NCBI RefSeq assembly: GCF_016772475.1
Contig: NZ_CP068595.1
Location: forward strand, 6,758,001 to 6,822,000
Source of the DNA: Paenibacillus sonchi
GTDB taxonomy: Bacteria > Bacillota > Bacilli > Paenibacillales > Paenibacillaceae
Direction of reading: 5' to 3'
DNA: 64,000 nt
In this document: piece by piece, positions 1 through 9,208 of the stretch
Layout: the number at the start of each line of letters is the position of its first letter
Numbering within the stretch: the first letter of the stretch is position 1
Notes under the pieces: model-generated
Databases searched by the model: none
Told to the model about the DNA's origin: nothing
Seen by the model: the letters and a program-made list of their open reading frames with translations, nothing else
Translations under genes and position numbers: made by a program

Positions 1-285
1 ACAGGTTTTGGTATGGGTTTCCACAACAAGAGGGTCAATTTGATAACGCGCAGCCAATTCCAAGATAAGCTTGCCGGCCGCAAACAGCTGATTTTTCCGC
101 TTGGACAGAGGCGGAAGCGTGTTCTCCTCCCCGAAGTTGCCTTCCAGACACACATGAATATACTCCGGGTCCGTCAGCAGCGGCGCAGCATAAATTGAAC
201 CATCTGTTGCAACCCAAAAGTCAAAGCCCTTGCCATTAATGGACGGACAGCGGGAATGATGCAGAATAAAGCCTTTATACGCCAT
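1..285 (-). CDS. N-acetylmuramoyl-L-alanine amidase / peptidoglycan-recognition-like protein (5' part, cut by window edge)
   Basis: The first 95 codons are open from an ATG at 285 to the window edge, so the C-terminus is missing. A GGGAGG ribosome binding site lies about ten bases upstream. The protein begins MAYKGFILHHSRCPSINGKG and contains GSIYAAPL, IHVCLEGNF and, at the edge, ETHTKTC. The early His-His-Ser, the IH-CLEG strand and a late His-Cys pair match the type 2 amidase/PGRP fold, where the first His and the late His and Cys bind zinc. No signal peptide is seen, so a spore or mother-cell wall role or a phage-derived origin are both possible. Family assignment is fairly good; substrate is inferred. 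Confidence 0.6.
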   Translation of the reverse strand, partial: MAYKGFILHHSRCPSINGKGFDFWVATDGSIYAAPLLTDPEYIHVCLEGNFGEENTLPPLSKRKNQLFAAGKLILELAARYQIDPLVVETHTKTC

Positions 286-530
286 CGTATGTCGGCCTCC
301 CTCCGTGTTGCTGCAATAGCATATGTACGGAGGGGGAACGGGGTGAAATGCGGATGCTGTTTTTGTACCCTATAGACATTGTTCATAAATAGCGGCACCG
401 GTAAACGCGAACATAACATTACCGGGATGTAAGGAAGCAGTCATCTAAATCGATTGTTCGGAAGCCGGGAGGTTCTTACACTTAAGACGACAGCTGATCA
501 CACTATATTTTTGATACGGAGGAATAATTA

Positions 531-1894
531 ATGCTGCTTGCAAGAACATGGGAAAAACGGATCATCACCGCTGTATCTGCCGTCGGGCTGCTGCTCGGAG
601 GTTCAGGTTCCGTGTCAGCCGCACAGCCGGCTCCAAATCCGCTGCCTTATGCGCACGAGATTAAATCGCTGACAAGTGAAGATTACAGCGATCTTTCTTT
701 TTGAAGCCGCTGCTGAAGGACAAAACCGTCGTCAGCCTTGGCGAAAATTTCCACCGGGTTGGCGAATACGACAGCATGAAGACGAGATTGATAAAATATC
801 TGCATGAGGAGCTGGGGTTTGAGGTTATCGCTTTTGAGTCGGGGCTGGCTGAGGCCTCTGTCGTCAACGATGTGGCTGATGAATTGACTTCAGCAGATAT
901 GATGGATAATTCCATTTATGATATCTGGCAATCCTCAGAAACCCTGGAGCTGTTCAACTACATCAAACAATCCCGCCGGACGGACAAGCCTTTGCAGCTG
1001 GCCGGATATGATATGCAATATACATCCCCCATGCTTACGCTGGCGGCCCGCAGCTTTATTTCCAAGGTCAATGCCGCTTATGGCAAAGAATTTATGGATT
1101 TTGATAACGAAGCCACCGGGAAATTTAATGAGCTGATGAATCAATACAGCCTGGTGACCAAAAGCAATCCTGTTTACCAGCAGAAGGTACGCCAGCTCAG
1201 CCAAAAGTATGTTCCAAAATACAAGGAATACATTAAGTTCATTCAGGAACACCGGGAACCGTTAGACGCAGCTTACCCCAATGCGCCCCACACGGCAGAT
1301 ACCATCCTGAAAGGGCTGGAGGACCGTGTGGCAATTTTCACGCAGGCTCAGCTAAAGAATGTGCGGGAAATTTACGAAGCCCGGGACAGAATCATGGCTG
1401 AGCATGTGGAATGGCTGATGAAGGTTAGATACCCCGGCAAAAAGATCATTCTGTGGGCCCACAATGACCATTTGGCTAAAAACACCTCGGACATCCGTGT
1501 CCTCGAGCAAGGGAAGTGGCAAAACAGCTTTATTAGCATGGGCGAGCTGCTGCATCAGAAATTGAAGGATAAAATGTATGTGGTCGGCTTGTATATGAAC
1601 CGGGGCAAAGCGGCAGCCATTTCAACCTTGAAGGAATTCCCGATCGGCCCGATGCCAAAGGGGACCCTGGAAGCGAGAATCATGCAAAGCGGGTATTCCC
1701 GGACCTTTGTAGACCTCACAGGGCATACCAAAGCAGGCCCGGGCAACAGCTGGATGTTTCAGCCGCAATATGCTGCTGAAGACGGGCTGACCAGAGAGGT
1801 TATTGTTCCAATGGTGATGAAATTCGTGCCGAAGGAGCAGTTCGACGGCCTGATTGTCATTGATAAAGTATCCCCGCCAACCCGTACCTATTAA
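531..1894 (+). CDS. Erythromycin-esterase family protein, secreted (frameshift near 698-702)
   Basis: The gene starts at ATG 531 behind a GGAGG site. A signal peptide (hydrophobic core AVGLLLGG, cleavage after VSA) opens the protein. After codon 58 the frame shifts: the T5 run at 698-702 needs one more T to give DLSFLKPLLKDKTVVSLGE, and the repaired protein is 454 aa. It carries the family signature GENFH...FESGLAEA, matching the catalytic His and Glu of EreA/EreB, and a later WAHNDHL motif like the second His pair. Known family members hydrolyse the macrolide lactone, but most chromosomal homologues have no proven substrate. A signal peptide is unlike the cytosolic Ere resistance enzymes, so true macrolide esterase activity is uncertain. 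It converges with spmB, 19 bases away. Confidence 0.8.
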
Positions 1895-1913
1895 GGGGAT
1901 ATTCAATGGCTTG

Positions 1914-2447
1914 CTAGCTGAACGCCAGGAGACACACGGCAATCGAGGCCACGAAGCCTACGATGTCTGAGAAGAGGCCGACCTTGAGGGCGTAACGGCC
2001 GTTGCGGATGCCTACAGCGCCGAAATAAACGGTCAGTACGTACAAAGTCGTATCCGTGCTGCCCTGGATGGTAGAGGCAATCATGCCAATCAGGGAATCA
2101 GGCCCGTGCACACTGATCAGATCGGTGGTATACGCCAGCGAGCCGGTGCCTGTGAGCGGACGCAGGAGGCCAAGCGGCAGCACTTCCGGCGGCACGCCTA
2201 TCCCCTTCAAGGCGGGAGCGATGAAGCCCATCATGAAGTCCAGCGCGCCGGAGGCGCGGAAGACGCTGATGGCAACAAGCATGCCTACCAGATGGGGAAT
2301 AATGGCGATGGCTGTACCAAAGCCGTCCTTGGCGCCTTCGACAAAGGACTCGTAGACCGGGACCTTGCGTGTAAAGGCGTATAGGGGAATGAAGGTAATC
2401 ATGACCGGAATCGCCCAGGCCGAGATAAGGCTGATTAGCTGGAACAA
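1914..2447 (-). CDS. spmB: Spore maturation protein B
   Basis: This is a 177-residue polytopic membrane protein of the nucleoside-recognition (Gate) family. Several hydrophobic helices are visible, with the conserved stretch LLRPLTGTGSLA and the STDTTLYVLTVYFGAVG helix typical of SpmB. It follows spmA by seven bases and closes the gerW, dacB, spmA, spmB run, so it is probably co-transcribed. In Bacillus subtilis the dacB-spmA-spmB operon is made in the forespore or mother cell and is needed for full spore-core dehydration and heat resistance. Its molecular activity is unknown. Length and neighbourhood both fit, so the call is firm. Confidence 0.93.
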   Translation of the reverse strand: MFQLISLISAWAIPVMITFIPLYAFTRKVPVYESFVEGAKDGFGTAIAIIPHLVGMLVAISVFRASGALDFMMGFIAPALKGIGVPPEVLPLGLLRPLTGTGSLAYTTDLISVHGPDSLIGMIASTIQGSTDTTLYVLTVYFGAVGIRNGRYALKVGLFSDIVGFVASIAVCLLAFS

Positions 2448-2454
2448 GGCAGGC

Positions 2455-3120
2455 TCACCCTTTCAGAGAAGAATACGGGCGCGGAGTGCTCCCTCTGGCA
2501 GCATTCCCGGACCGGGCGGCCGGCGGTCCGGGCGGCCTGCGCAGCATAGCCAGGCGGCGGCACAGCCGGTCGGCTGCGATGGCGGCCAGGGTCGCTACCG
2601 CCGTGGCCGCCAGTGTGGTGCCGACGATGGCAGCCGGGTCGGACGAGCCATAGTTCAGCCGGATGGCAATCAGCGTTGCAGGAATCAGGGTAATGCTTGC
2701 GGTGTTCAGCGCCAGCAGGGTACACATGGCTGGAGTTGCCGTCTCCTTGTCCGGATTGAGTGTCTGCAGCTCCTGCATCGCCTTGATGCCCATCGGTGTG
2801 GCCGCATTGCCCAGACCGAGCAGATTGGCGCTCATATTAGTAAGGATATAGCCAATAGCCGGATGGCCTTTCGGCACATCCGGAAACAGAAAGGATACAA
2901 CCGGCCCCAGCACTTTGGCAATCTTCTTCAGCAGGCCCGCATCCTCTGCGACCCGCATCATTCCCATCCAGAACACCAGTACACTGATCAGGCCAAAGCT
3001 GACGGTAACCCCGCTTTTGGCTCCATCGAATACCGCAGCCGTAAATGCATCCATGCGGCCGTTCACGGCCGCAAACACAAAGCCGATAAGGATCATCCCC
3101 AGCCAGATTCCGTTAATCAT
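2455..3120 (-). CDS. spmA: Spore maturation protein A
   Basis: The protein has 221 residues, several membrane helices and the Gate-family motif NMSANLLGLGNAATPMGIKA, diagnostic of SpmA. I place the start at ATG 3120 because GGGGGAG sits six bases upstream; an in-frame TTG five codons earlier overlaps that site. SpmA works with SpmB in spore-core dehydration (known from B. subtilis). The C-terminus after about residue 190 is a basic, proline- and arginine-rich tail (RRPPGPPAARSG) longer than the usual family length of about 195; this may be strain-specific or the result of a sequence error. It lies between dacB and spmB in the conserved order. Confidence 0.92.
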   Translation of the reverse strand: MINGIWLGMILIGFVFAAVNGRMDAFTAAVFDGAKSGVTVSFGLISVLVFWMGMMRVAEDAGLLKKIAKVLGPVVSFLFPDVPKGHPAIGYILTNMSANLLGLGNAATPMGIKAMQELQTLNPDKETATPAMCTLLALNTASITLIPATLIAIRLNYGSSDPAAIVGTTLAATAVATLAAIAADRLCRRLAMLRRPPGPPAARSGNAARGSTPRPYSSLKG

Positions 3121-3150
3121 ATGCTTCTCCCCCAATTCTCCCGTTTCTGT

Positions 3151-4340
3151 TTATTTCCCGGCGGCGCCTATCCGGAAAAGCGCCCGCAGCGCACTGCCGA
3201 GTGCCTGCAGCCAGTTGTCTGCCGGATAGGCGGCTGCTCCTGCCGGTTGGAATCTCTTCTCATAGGACGACTGCTCCGGAGGCAGCCGGTCCGGCATATA
3301 GACCGGAACCCGGCCGATCTCCTTCCCGCCGAGCTGCAGCACCAGGACTCCCTTGATGCCAAAGCTGCTCCTGCGGGCCCCTCTAGTCTCCCGTATGAGT
3401 TCCAGCTTGGTGACAAGCCTCGCTTCCTCTCCCTGTCCAAGCGGATAGGCAAAAGTTCTGCCAGGGACAAAGCTGTAGCCGCTGATGCCTTCACCGCGCT
3501 CGATAAGCGTCTTCAGCGGATAGTGATTGAAGCCGTAATCCAGCAGTGCGGCATGGTCATTCCAGTCATTCCCGTCATTCAGCGTAACGGCGACCAGCTG
3601 CTGGCCGCCCCGGGTGGCGGAGCTGACGAGGCAGCGCAGCGCTTTTTTGGTATAACCGGTCTTTACTCCATCCGCCCCTTCATACAGGCGCAGCATTTTA
3701 TTTTTGTTCAGCCACTTATAATCCCATGCCTCATACGGGTTATCTGCCGTTTTCACCTGGGTCTTCACAATCTGCTTGAATACCGGATTATGCATAGCAT
3801 AGGCTGTAAGCACAGCCAGGTCATTGGCGCTGGAATAATGCCCTTCCGCATCCAGTCCATGGGGATTGGCAAAATGGGTGTGCTGCAGCCCCAGTTCCTC
3901 CGCCTTGGCATTCATCAGATACACAAAACCTTCTTCCGATCCTCCGACATGCTCGGCAATGGCTGTAGCCGCATCGTTGCCTGAACGCAGCATCAATCCA
4001 TAGAGCATATCCTCCAGCGTCATTTCTTCCCCTGCTTCAGGAACAGGGAAGAGCCTTCCTTGGCAAAGGCATTTTTACCGACCTTGACCTTGGACCGCAA
4101 ATCTCCGTTCTCTATGGCAACTAACGCAGTCATAATCTTGGTCAGGCTGGCAATCAGCATAGGCTCGTCCCCGCGGCTGCTGTACAGAATCCTTCCGGAC
4201 GCTACATCAATCAGCGCGGCGGCCCTGGCATGGGTCGATATGGAGCTGTTCTCGGCCCGGACCAAGGGCTGGGGCGACAGACACAGCAGAAGTGCGCACA
4301 ATATTAGAACCAGCAGTACCTTAAGGTTAGATGTCTTCAT
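3151..4340 (-). CDS. dacB: Sporulation D-alanyl-D-alanine carboxypeptidase PBP5* (frameshift near 4029-4032)
   Basis: The start is ATG 4340, six bases after GGAGG, and opens a signal peptide (MKTSNLKVLLVLILCALLL). The active-site motifs are all present: S-L-T-K in ASLTKIMTA, S-G-N in MLRSGNDAAT and K-T-G in GVKTGYTKKA. The two halves lie in different frames; one G is missing from a run at 4029-4032, where GEEMTLEDML should be read. The repaired length of 396 aa is normal. DacB trims the pentapeptides of spore cortex peptidoglycan and so controls cross-linking. It stands upstream of spmA and spmB exactly as in B. subtilis. The C-terminal domain (PBP5_C type) is complete. Confidence 0.92.
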
Positions 4341-4438
4341 GTTCATCCTCCGGCTTCTTATCTGTTCACTTGTGTTGTACAAGTGTATGCGGGGCAACGG
4401 GATGGTATGTCCATCTCTTCCCCACAAGCTTCTATCAT

Positions 4439-4478
4439 CACAAAAAGGGACACCGCCTAGTTGAGGCGATATCCCTGT
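4439..4478 (-). terminator. Rho-independent terminator after gerW
   Basis: On the minus strand a stem GGGATATCGCC / GGCGGTGTCCC with a seven-base loop is followed directly by TTTTT. It lies just beyond the gerW stop and upstream of the dacB start, so gerW and dacB are probably separate transcripts or partly uncoupled. Confidence 0.75.
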
Positions 4479-4515
4479 TGTCTGCCGCTGCATCCTTCAG
4501 GTACATCCCATAACG

Positions 4516-5034
4516 CTAATGAGTCGAGGAATCTGAAGGGACAGGGGTTTTAACCGCTTTTTCGGTACCCGAAGCTACTACTTGTGAACCTACAGGTGTG
4601 CCATTCTGCGACGAAGCGTCATTCTGGGACGATCCGCCGCTTGGGAACATGGTCTGAATTTTGTCGATGAGACCCGGAGTCGCATCAATAATTTTCTCGA
4701 ACAGATGGGTCTGGTTATCCAGCGGCACAATGTGAACCCCTTCCCTGCCGACCACAAGAAAGGCGATTGGCCGGATGGATACCCCGCCGCCGCTGCCGCC
4801 GCCGAACGGAAGCATTTTGACGCCGCTTCCAGCGCCATTGATGCCGGGGGCATCATCTTCGACGCGGTAATCACTGCCGCCTGCGGCAAAGCCGAAGGCA
4901 ACTTTACTGATCGGCAGAATCACACTGCCATCCGGAGTTTCTACCGGGTCGCCGACAATCGTATTAACATCCACCATGCCTTTAATATTTTCCATAGCGG
5001 TCTGCATGAGACCTTGAATCGGGTGATCTGACAT
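4516..5034 (-). CDS. gerW: GerW/YtfJ family sporulation protein
   Basis: A 172-residue soluble protein beginning MSDHPIQGLMQTAMENIKGM behind a strong AGGAGGAG site. It holds the family core: VILPISKVAFGFAAGGSDY, a glycine-rich stretch PFGGGSGGGVSIRPIAFLVV and a final VPLDN-TH segment. YtfJ is a conserved forespore protein required for lysozyme/L-alanine germination responses in B. subtilis. The last 40 residues are Ser/Gln/Pro-rich and probably disordered. In Bacilli it is next to ytfI (DUF2953); here the DUF2953 gene is still close, but an EndoU-like gene on the other strand lies between them. Confidence 0.92.
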   Translation of the reverse strand: MSDHPIQGLMQTAMENIKGMVDVNTIVGDPVETPDGSVILPISKVAFGFAAGGSDYRVEDDAPGINGAGSGVKMLPFGGGSGGGVSIRPIAFLVVGREGVHIVPLDNQTHLFEKIIDATPGLIDKIQTMFPSGGSSQNDASSQNGTPVGSQVVASGTEKAVKTPVPSDSSTH

Positions 5035-5263
5035 CTAAGTACTCCTCCTCTGCTGTTTGAAAGATAAGGGAATTACCTACTCTTGTACAGTCTGCTCATA
5101 TATCGGGCATGATATGTACGCACTCTAATAAAAATACGGGCGAAACGAAGCTGCCGCCTGGCGCTCTGTCCAGATATAACCTTCGCAATTTCGCCTCACA
5201 TAAAATCCGCTTAAGAGGCCAGAATGATGGCAAGCAGAAAAATGTGCCTAAGGAGGCTGAGCT

Positions 5264-6160
5264 ATGGATTTCGCGAAAATTTGGCAGGCGGATATGGAAG
5301 GCAACGGCTTGCTGCCTTTGATTAAGGGCGGGAGCGACACGCAAAAAGACCCCCAAAAGGGATACGTGATCGTAGATCTGAATCCATTGTCCGGTGAGGA
5401 GAGCGAGGCTGGGGGCGGGAACGGGAAGAATCAAATCACCGTATTCAAGGAGGTCGTTATCCCTGACGGCAAACGGTATAGTTATGATCTGTTCAGAAAG
5501 CTGAAGAATAATTACAAATCGGTGGCCGGCAAAAAAGATGCGGTTTCGGCTGCAGAACATGAGCAAATTCATGAATTTCTGGCTTATGCCGCAGTGTCGG
5601 CACCTTTACGCCAGGCCCGCAAGTATGCCGAGGATCACCATCAGATTAAGGCCGGATGTTCCAAAGAAGAATGGGTGGAGACGCTTAGATCGATCTGGTT
5701 CCAGCCCAGTAATGACGGCACCTCATTTTTTGAGCATGTTTTTATTGGCGAACAGGGCAGCAAATGGGGCGGACATCAATTCTGGTACAGCTACCATTTG
5801 AATGAGGGGCCTAATGAGACTCTACAGAAAGAGGATTCTAACATTGTTATCAAGCTTGCCGAGGCCGGGCAGACTGGCAAAAGCAGCCTGGCCGAAGTTA
5901 TCACCATAAAATATACATTGGAAGAAACCAACAAGAACGGGGACAAACAGACCCTGACCACAGATATTAGCGGATTGTTTGTCGGGATCAGTGCGGAAGG
6001 GCTGATGGCTCTGGGAACAGTAGCGTATCTGGACGGCCGCACCCGGATCCCTGTGGAGCTTAACGGTACGTCCTTTGATCTCATTATGCACAAAACGGGG
6101 GACCGCGAAGAGAATCCGCAAAGCTTCTACCCTCAAATGAAGACACCTGTTCACGCTTAG
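5264..6160 (+). CDS. EndoU (XendoU-type) endoribonuclease-like protein
   Basis: The gene starts at ATG 5264 behind AAGGAGG and codes for 298 aa without signal peptide or membrane helix. The middle matches eukaryotic-type EndoU: a helical region with LFRKLKNNY and EHEQIHEFLAYA, then IWFQ, then SFFEHVFIGE and GGHQFWYSYHLNE, which hold the two expected catalytic histidines 13 residues apart. The end matches the ISGLFVGISAEGLMALGTV strand-helix seen in XendoU as KPV-S-FIG-SPEFE-AL. By eye, the residue facing the catalytic Lys is Thr or Asp, so activity is not certain. Known EndoU enzymes cut RNA after uridine to leave 2',3'-cyclic phosphate. It sits alone on this strand between gerW and its usual partner. 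A role in RNA turnover or as a toxin is inference. Confidence 0.65.
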   Translation: MDFAKIWQADMEGNGLLPLIKGGSDTQKDPQKGYVIVDLNPLSGEESEAGGGNGKNQITVFKEVVIPDGKRYSYDLFRKLKNNYKSVAGKKDAVSAAEHEQIHEFLAYAAVSAPLRQARKYAEDHHQIKAGCSKEEWVETLRSIWFQPSNDGTSFFEHVFIGEQGSKWGGHQFWYSYHLNEGPNETLQKEDSNIVIKLAEAGQTGKSSLAEVITIKYTLEETNKNGDKQTLTTDISGLFVGISAEGLMALGTVAYLDGRTRIPVELNGTSFDLIMHKTGDREENPQSFYPQMKTPVHA

Positions 6161-6185
6161 TGTCCGGAACAGTATTGAATTCCCC

Positions 6186-6220
6186 GGCAGCCCGCAGACT
6201 CCCTGCGGCGCTGCCTTCTT
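6186..6220 (+). terminator. Hairpin terminator after the EndoU-like gene
   Basis: A long GC-rich stem, GGCAGC-CCGCAG paired with CTGCGG-C-GCTGCC around a five-base loop, is followed by TTCTT. It lies 25 bases past the stop codon and separates this gene from the convergent DUF2953 gene. The T-tract is weak. Confidence 0.55.
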
Positions 6221-6242
6221 GCGCGGAACCGCCGCAGCCGGC

Positions 6243-6965
6243 TTAATCCGCCTTCTTCTGCGGGAACACCGAGAGGATGCGGCTGAACAGCTCTTTCCAG
6301 TGCCGCAGCCCTCCCTGTACCTTGGAGGCCCGCCGCAGAAGCTGAAACGCTGAATAAAAGGCATAGCCCATTGAAAGCTTACCCGCGCATACCGTCTCGG
6401 TGGAGAAGGACATCTCATCTGAGAACACGGGCGCAACGAACATCCGCGGAGCTTTGATCAGCCGGACCTGCCTCGATAGCCAGCCTGCCAGAGTCCATTT
6501 CAGCCCCCAGAACGCTCCCGCTGCCGTCGCCGTATATGCCGCATCGCCCAGTGAGAAATCGGTAGACCAGTCAAGCTTGGTGATCTGGACATGGGCCAGT
6601 GTATCCTTCAGCCATTTGTTCAGACCGCGCGTTGCCTGCATCGCTATGCGGATATTCTTCAGCCATTCCGCAACCGACTGCTTGTCGATTTGCTCCTCAA
6701 GGTCTTGATCCTTCCGGACCGGCGCAATGCCGCTTTCTTCCAGCTTTACTTTGATCCCCTTCTCCATTCCCTGGAACACGAGCGCAGGCAGCTCATAGTG
6801 AAATTTGACCAAGCCAAATAGAGCTTTCAGATCTAACTCTATCCGGTCATCTTTGCCCAGCCTGCACACCCGGAAATGAAAATGTATGTATGAAGTCAGA
6901 ATCACCAGCAGCACTACAATCACTAGCAGCAACAGCGCCAAGGGTATTGCCAGCCATAACGTCAC
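6243..6965 (-). CDS. ytfI: DUF2953 (YtfI-like) membrane-anchored protein
   Basis: About 240 aa. One N-terminal membrane helix (LAIPLALLLLVIVVLLVILTS) is followed by a soluble domain with LKALFGLVKFHYELP and LDWSTDFSLGDAAYTATAAGAFWGLKW, the DUF2953 signature. I prefer the GTG at 6965, eight bases after GGAGG, over the upstream ATG at 6980, which overlaps that site. In Bacillus the family gene ytfI is adjacent to ytfJ/gerW and is expressed in sporulation; its function is unknown. It is downstream of scpA-scpB by about 200 bases, in the same direction. Family call good, symbol by synteny. Confidence 0.8.
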   Translation of the reverse strand: MTLWLAIPLALLLLVIVVLLVILTSYIHFHFRVCRLGKDDRIELDLKALFGLVKFHYELPALVFQGMEKGIKVKLEESGIAPVRKDQDLEEQIDKQSVAEWLKNIRIAMQATRGLNKWLKDTLAHVQITKLDWSTDFSLGDAAYTATAAGAFWGLKWTLAGWLSRQVRLIKAPRMFVAPVFSDEMSFSTETVCAGKLSMGYAFYSAFQLLRRASKVQGGLRHWKELFSRILSVFPQKKAD

Positions 6966-7180
6966 GAAAGTAACCTCCATGCAACCAATAATAAGGAGCC
7001 TTTGAATTAGTATGGCATTCAGGGCTGGAAAAATTCCGCGCTCATGCAAAAAAGCCCCATAGCCCATCCCTGATGCCTGCGGCATGTAGATGAATGGCTA
7101 TAGAGCTTTTATAACTTCTCCTCCTTCCCTTTTGTTTGTTTTTCATGTTCGCTTTATATAGCTTCTAAAAATCCGGCAGC

Positions 7181-7786
7181 TCACGTCTGCTCCGTATCCT
7201 CAAAGGTCATCTGGCTGTCCAGCTTGCTGAACAGGAGCTGTGTCTCCTCTTCCAGGTCGTCGGTGGAGGCGTCGAAGTTTGAAGGCTCCGGCAGCTCCTT
7301 CAGATCGGCCAGCCCGAAACTCTCAAGGAACGATTTGGTGGTTCCATACAGAATAGGGCGGCCCACTGCTTCCGCACGCCCGACCTCCTGGATTAAATCC
7401 TTGTTGTTCAGTGTATGAATGGCCCGCTCAGACTTCACTCCGCGGATTTCCTCAATCTCTACACGGGTAATCGGCTGACGGTAAGCGACGATGGCCAGTG
7501 TCTCCAGCGCTGCCTGTGACAGGGATGCACGTGAAGGTGAATAAGCGAGCCTCTCGAAATAAGGCGCATGGTCTGGCAGCGTAGCCAGACGGTAGTTTCC
7601 GGCAATCTGCACGACCTGCAGGCCGCGTTCCTGGGACACATAATCCTCTTTCAGTTCCTGCAGCGCTTTGCCGGCAATATCCGGCCGCTGCTCCGTAATC
7701 TCGGCGATCTGGCGGACAGACAGGCCTTCATCGCCGGACAGGAACAGCAGGCCTTCAATAATTGATTTCAGCGTTTTGAATTCCAC
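7181..7786 (-). CDS. scpB: Segregation and condensation protein B
   Basis: A 201-residue protein with the two winged-helix domains of ScpB. Signatures are IEGLLFLSGDEGLS near the start, SLSQAALETLAIVAYRQPITR in the middle and VGRPILYGTTKSFLESFGL. ScpB dimerises and joins ScpA and the SMC ATPase to organise the chromosome near the origin. The start is GTG at 7786 with GGAGGAG upstream. It overlaps the 3' end of scpA by 32 bases, which implies translational coupling. The C-terminus is an acidic tail. Confidence 0.95.
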   Translation of the reverse strand: MEFKTLKSIIEGLLFLSGDEGLSVRQIAEITEQRPDIAGKALQELKEDYVSQERGLQVVQIAGNYRLATLPDHAPYFERLAYSPSRASLSQAALETLAIVAYRQPITRVEIEEIRGVKSERAIHTLNNKDLIQEVGRAEAVGRPILYGTTKSFLESFGLADLKELPEPSNFDASTDDLEEETQLLFSKLDSQMTFEDTEQT

Positions 7787-8546
7787 TGAGATCTTCTCCT
7801 CCTCTCCACTCCATTACAATGTCATCAAATAATTTCTCCTGGTAACAGAATATGGCCTTCATTTTCATCAGCTCTAAAATAGCAAGAAAGGTAACCACAA
7901 TCTCATGCCGGGCCATTTCATCATCCAGCAGTGCGGAGAAGCGCATCCTGCCGCCTGTGCCCTTGCGCTGGAGCGCTGCCGAGACATCGCGTATCCGGTC
8001 TTTTACGGAAATTTCATCCCGGGTAATCCGCTGGTAGGAGGATCTTCGGGCCGCTTTGCTCAGCGCCTTCCGGAATGCGGCGATCAGGTCTGCAGTGTGC
8101 AAGCCCTTTAGCGTATTATCGATTTGGGCCGGCACAAAAGGACCCAGGTCCTCCGGCTCCTTGGTGAAGATCAGGCTGCGTTCACTCTCCATATCCAGCA
8201 GCTGCACGGCAATGCTCTTGAACTTGCGGTATTCGATCAGCCGCTGAACCAGCTCTGCACGCGGATCATAATCGTCGTCCTCGTAATATTCGAAATCCTC
8301 GATTTCAATAACCGGCGGCTTCGGCAGCAGCAGCTTGCTCTTGATCGACAGCAGCGTTGCAGCCATCACTAAAAATTCACTGGTGATATCCAGCTCAAGC
8401 TCCTGCATCGTCCTTAGATATTCCATGTACTGCTCGGTGATCTCGCTGACCGGAATGTCCTGGATGTCGATTTCCGCCTTGTCTATTAAGTGCAAGAGCA
8501 AATCGAGCGGACCTTCGAACGTCTCCAGCTTGTACAATACAGTCAC
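7755..8546 (-). CDS. scpA: Segregation and condensation protein A (kleisin)
   Basis: About 263 aa. The N-terminal kleisin helix reads LYKLETFEGPLDLLLHLIDK, followed by IQDIPVSEITEQYMEYL and MAATLLSIKSKLLLP; the C-terminal winged helix ends LAILELMKMKAIFCYQ. These bind the SMC neck and head, closing the ring with ScpB. GTG at 8546 is chosen because GGGAGG lies seven bases before it; a TTG six codons upstream overlaps that site. Acidic insert EDFEYYEDDDYD is normal for the family. Firm assignment from motifs and scpB overlap. Confidence 0.95.
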   Translation of the reverse strand: MTVLYKLETFEGPLDLLLHLIDKAEIDIQDIPVSEITEQYMEYLRTMQELELDITSEFLVMAATLLSIKSKLLLPKPPVIEIEDFEYYEDDDYDPRAELVQRLIEYRKFKSIAVQLLDMESERSLIFTKEPEDLGPFVPAQIDNTLKGLHTADLIAAFRKALSKAARRSSYQRITRDEISVKDRIRDVSAALQRKGTGGRMRFSALLDDEMARHEIVVTFLAILELMKMKAIFCYQEKLFDDIVMEWRGGEDLSGIQNAEINY

Positions 8547-8698
8547 GCGGTTTCCTCCCGCCAAAAAAAGTAAAGTGCAGCGCCGCCCGGGCGCTACACA
8601 AGTAGAAAGATCTTATGGTTCATGCTTTCTTCTCATACATATAAATAAGCACGATTTTAGCTGATTCGTCAAGAGTCTCTTATTCAAGCAGAAACATC

Positions 8699-9169
8699 TT
8701 ATTTTTTAAACAGCTTGTTCAGGTTCGCCATTTCAATGGCAGAGGCCGCAGCATCCCAGCCTTTATTGCCGGCCTTGGTTCCGGAGCGCTCAATCGCCTG
8801 CTCGATATTTTCGGTAGTCACTACGCCAAAAATGGTTGGAATACCGGTCTTCAGATTGATGGCCGCCACCCCTTTGGCCACCTCGTTGCACACATAATCA
8901 TAATGGGTTGTTGATCCGCGAATGACGGTTCCCAGTGCGATTACCGCATCGTATCTGCCGCTTTCCGCCATTTTCTGGGCAATCAGCGGAATTTCGAACA
9001 CGCCCGGAACCCAGGCCACATCCACTTCATCATCAGCTACACCATGACGCTTGAACGCATCCAGCGCACCGGACAGCAGCTTGCTGGTAATAAACTCATT
9101 AAAACGCCCTACTACTACCCCGTATCTCAGTCCCTCGGATACTAAATGTCCTTCTAAATAATTCGGCAT
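8699..9169 (-). CDS. ribH: 6,7-dimethyl-8-ribityllumazine synthase
   Basis: The last gene of the riboflavin operon. It condenses 5-amino-6-ribitylaminouracil with dihydroxybutanone phosphate, the penultimate step. The protein of 156 aa has [50 protein letters not shown] and [12 protein letters not shown], all active-site or subunit-contact segments, including the His of THYDYV. ATG 9169 (MPNYLEGHL) aligns with the B. subtilis start; a closer ATG at 9178 and a TTG at 9181 are possible but sit too near the AAAGG site. It follows ribBA by 39 bases. Confidence 0.96.
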   Translation of the reverse strand: MPNYLEGHLVSEGLRYGVVVGRFNEFITSKLLSGALDAFKRHGVADDEVDVAWVPGVFEIPLIAQKMAESGRYDAVIALGTVIRGSTTHYDYVCNEVAKGVAAINLKTGIPTIFGVVTTENIEQAIERSGTKAGNKGWDAAASAIEMANLNKLFKK

Positions 9170-9208
9170 TGTATTCATCAACCTTTCATTAGTAAGTGAT
9201 TATGGAGG

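Noticed and set aside
35..217. A separate short gene at the left edge
   Set aside because: It is a wrong-frame reading inside the amidase frame, which runs open from 285 to position 1.
2365..3984. A 539-codon open frame on the + strand
   Set aside because: It lies antisense to spmB, spmA and dacB, which have clear family motifs; its translation is rich in Arg, Gln and His and has no recognisable domain.
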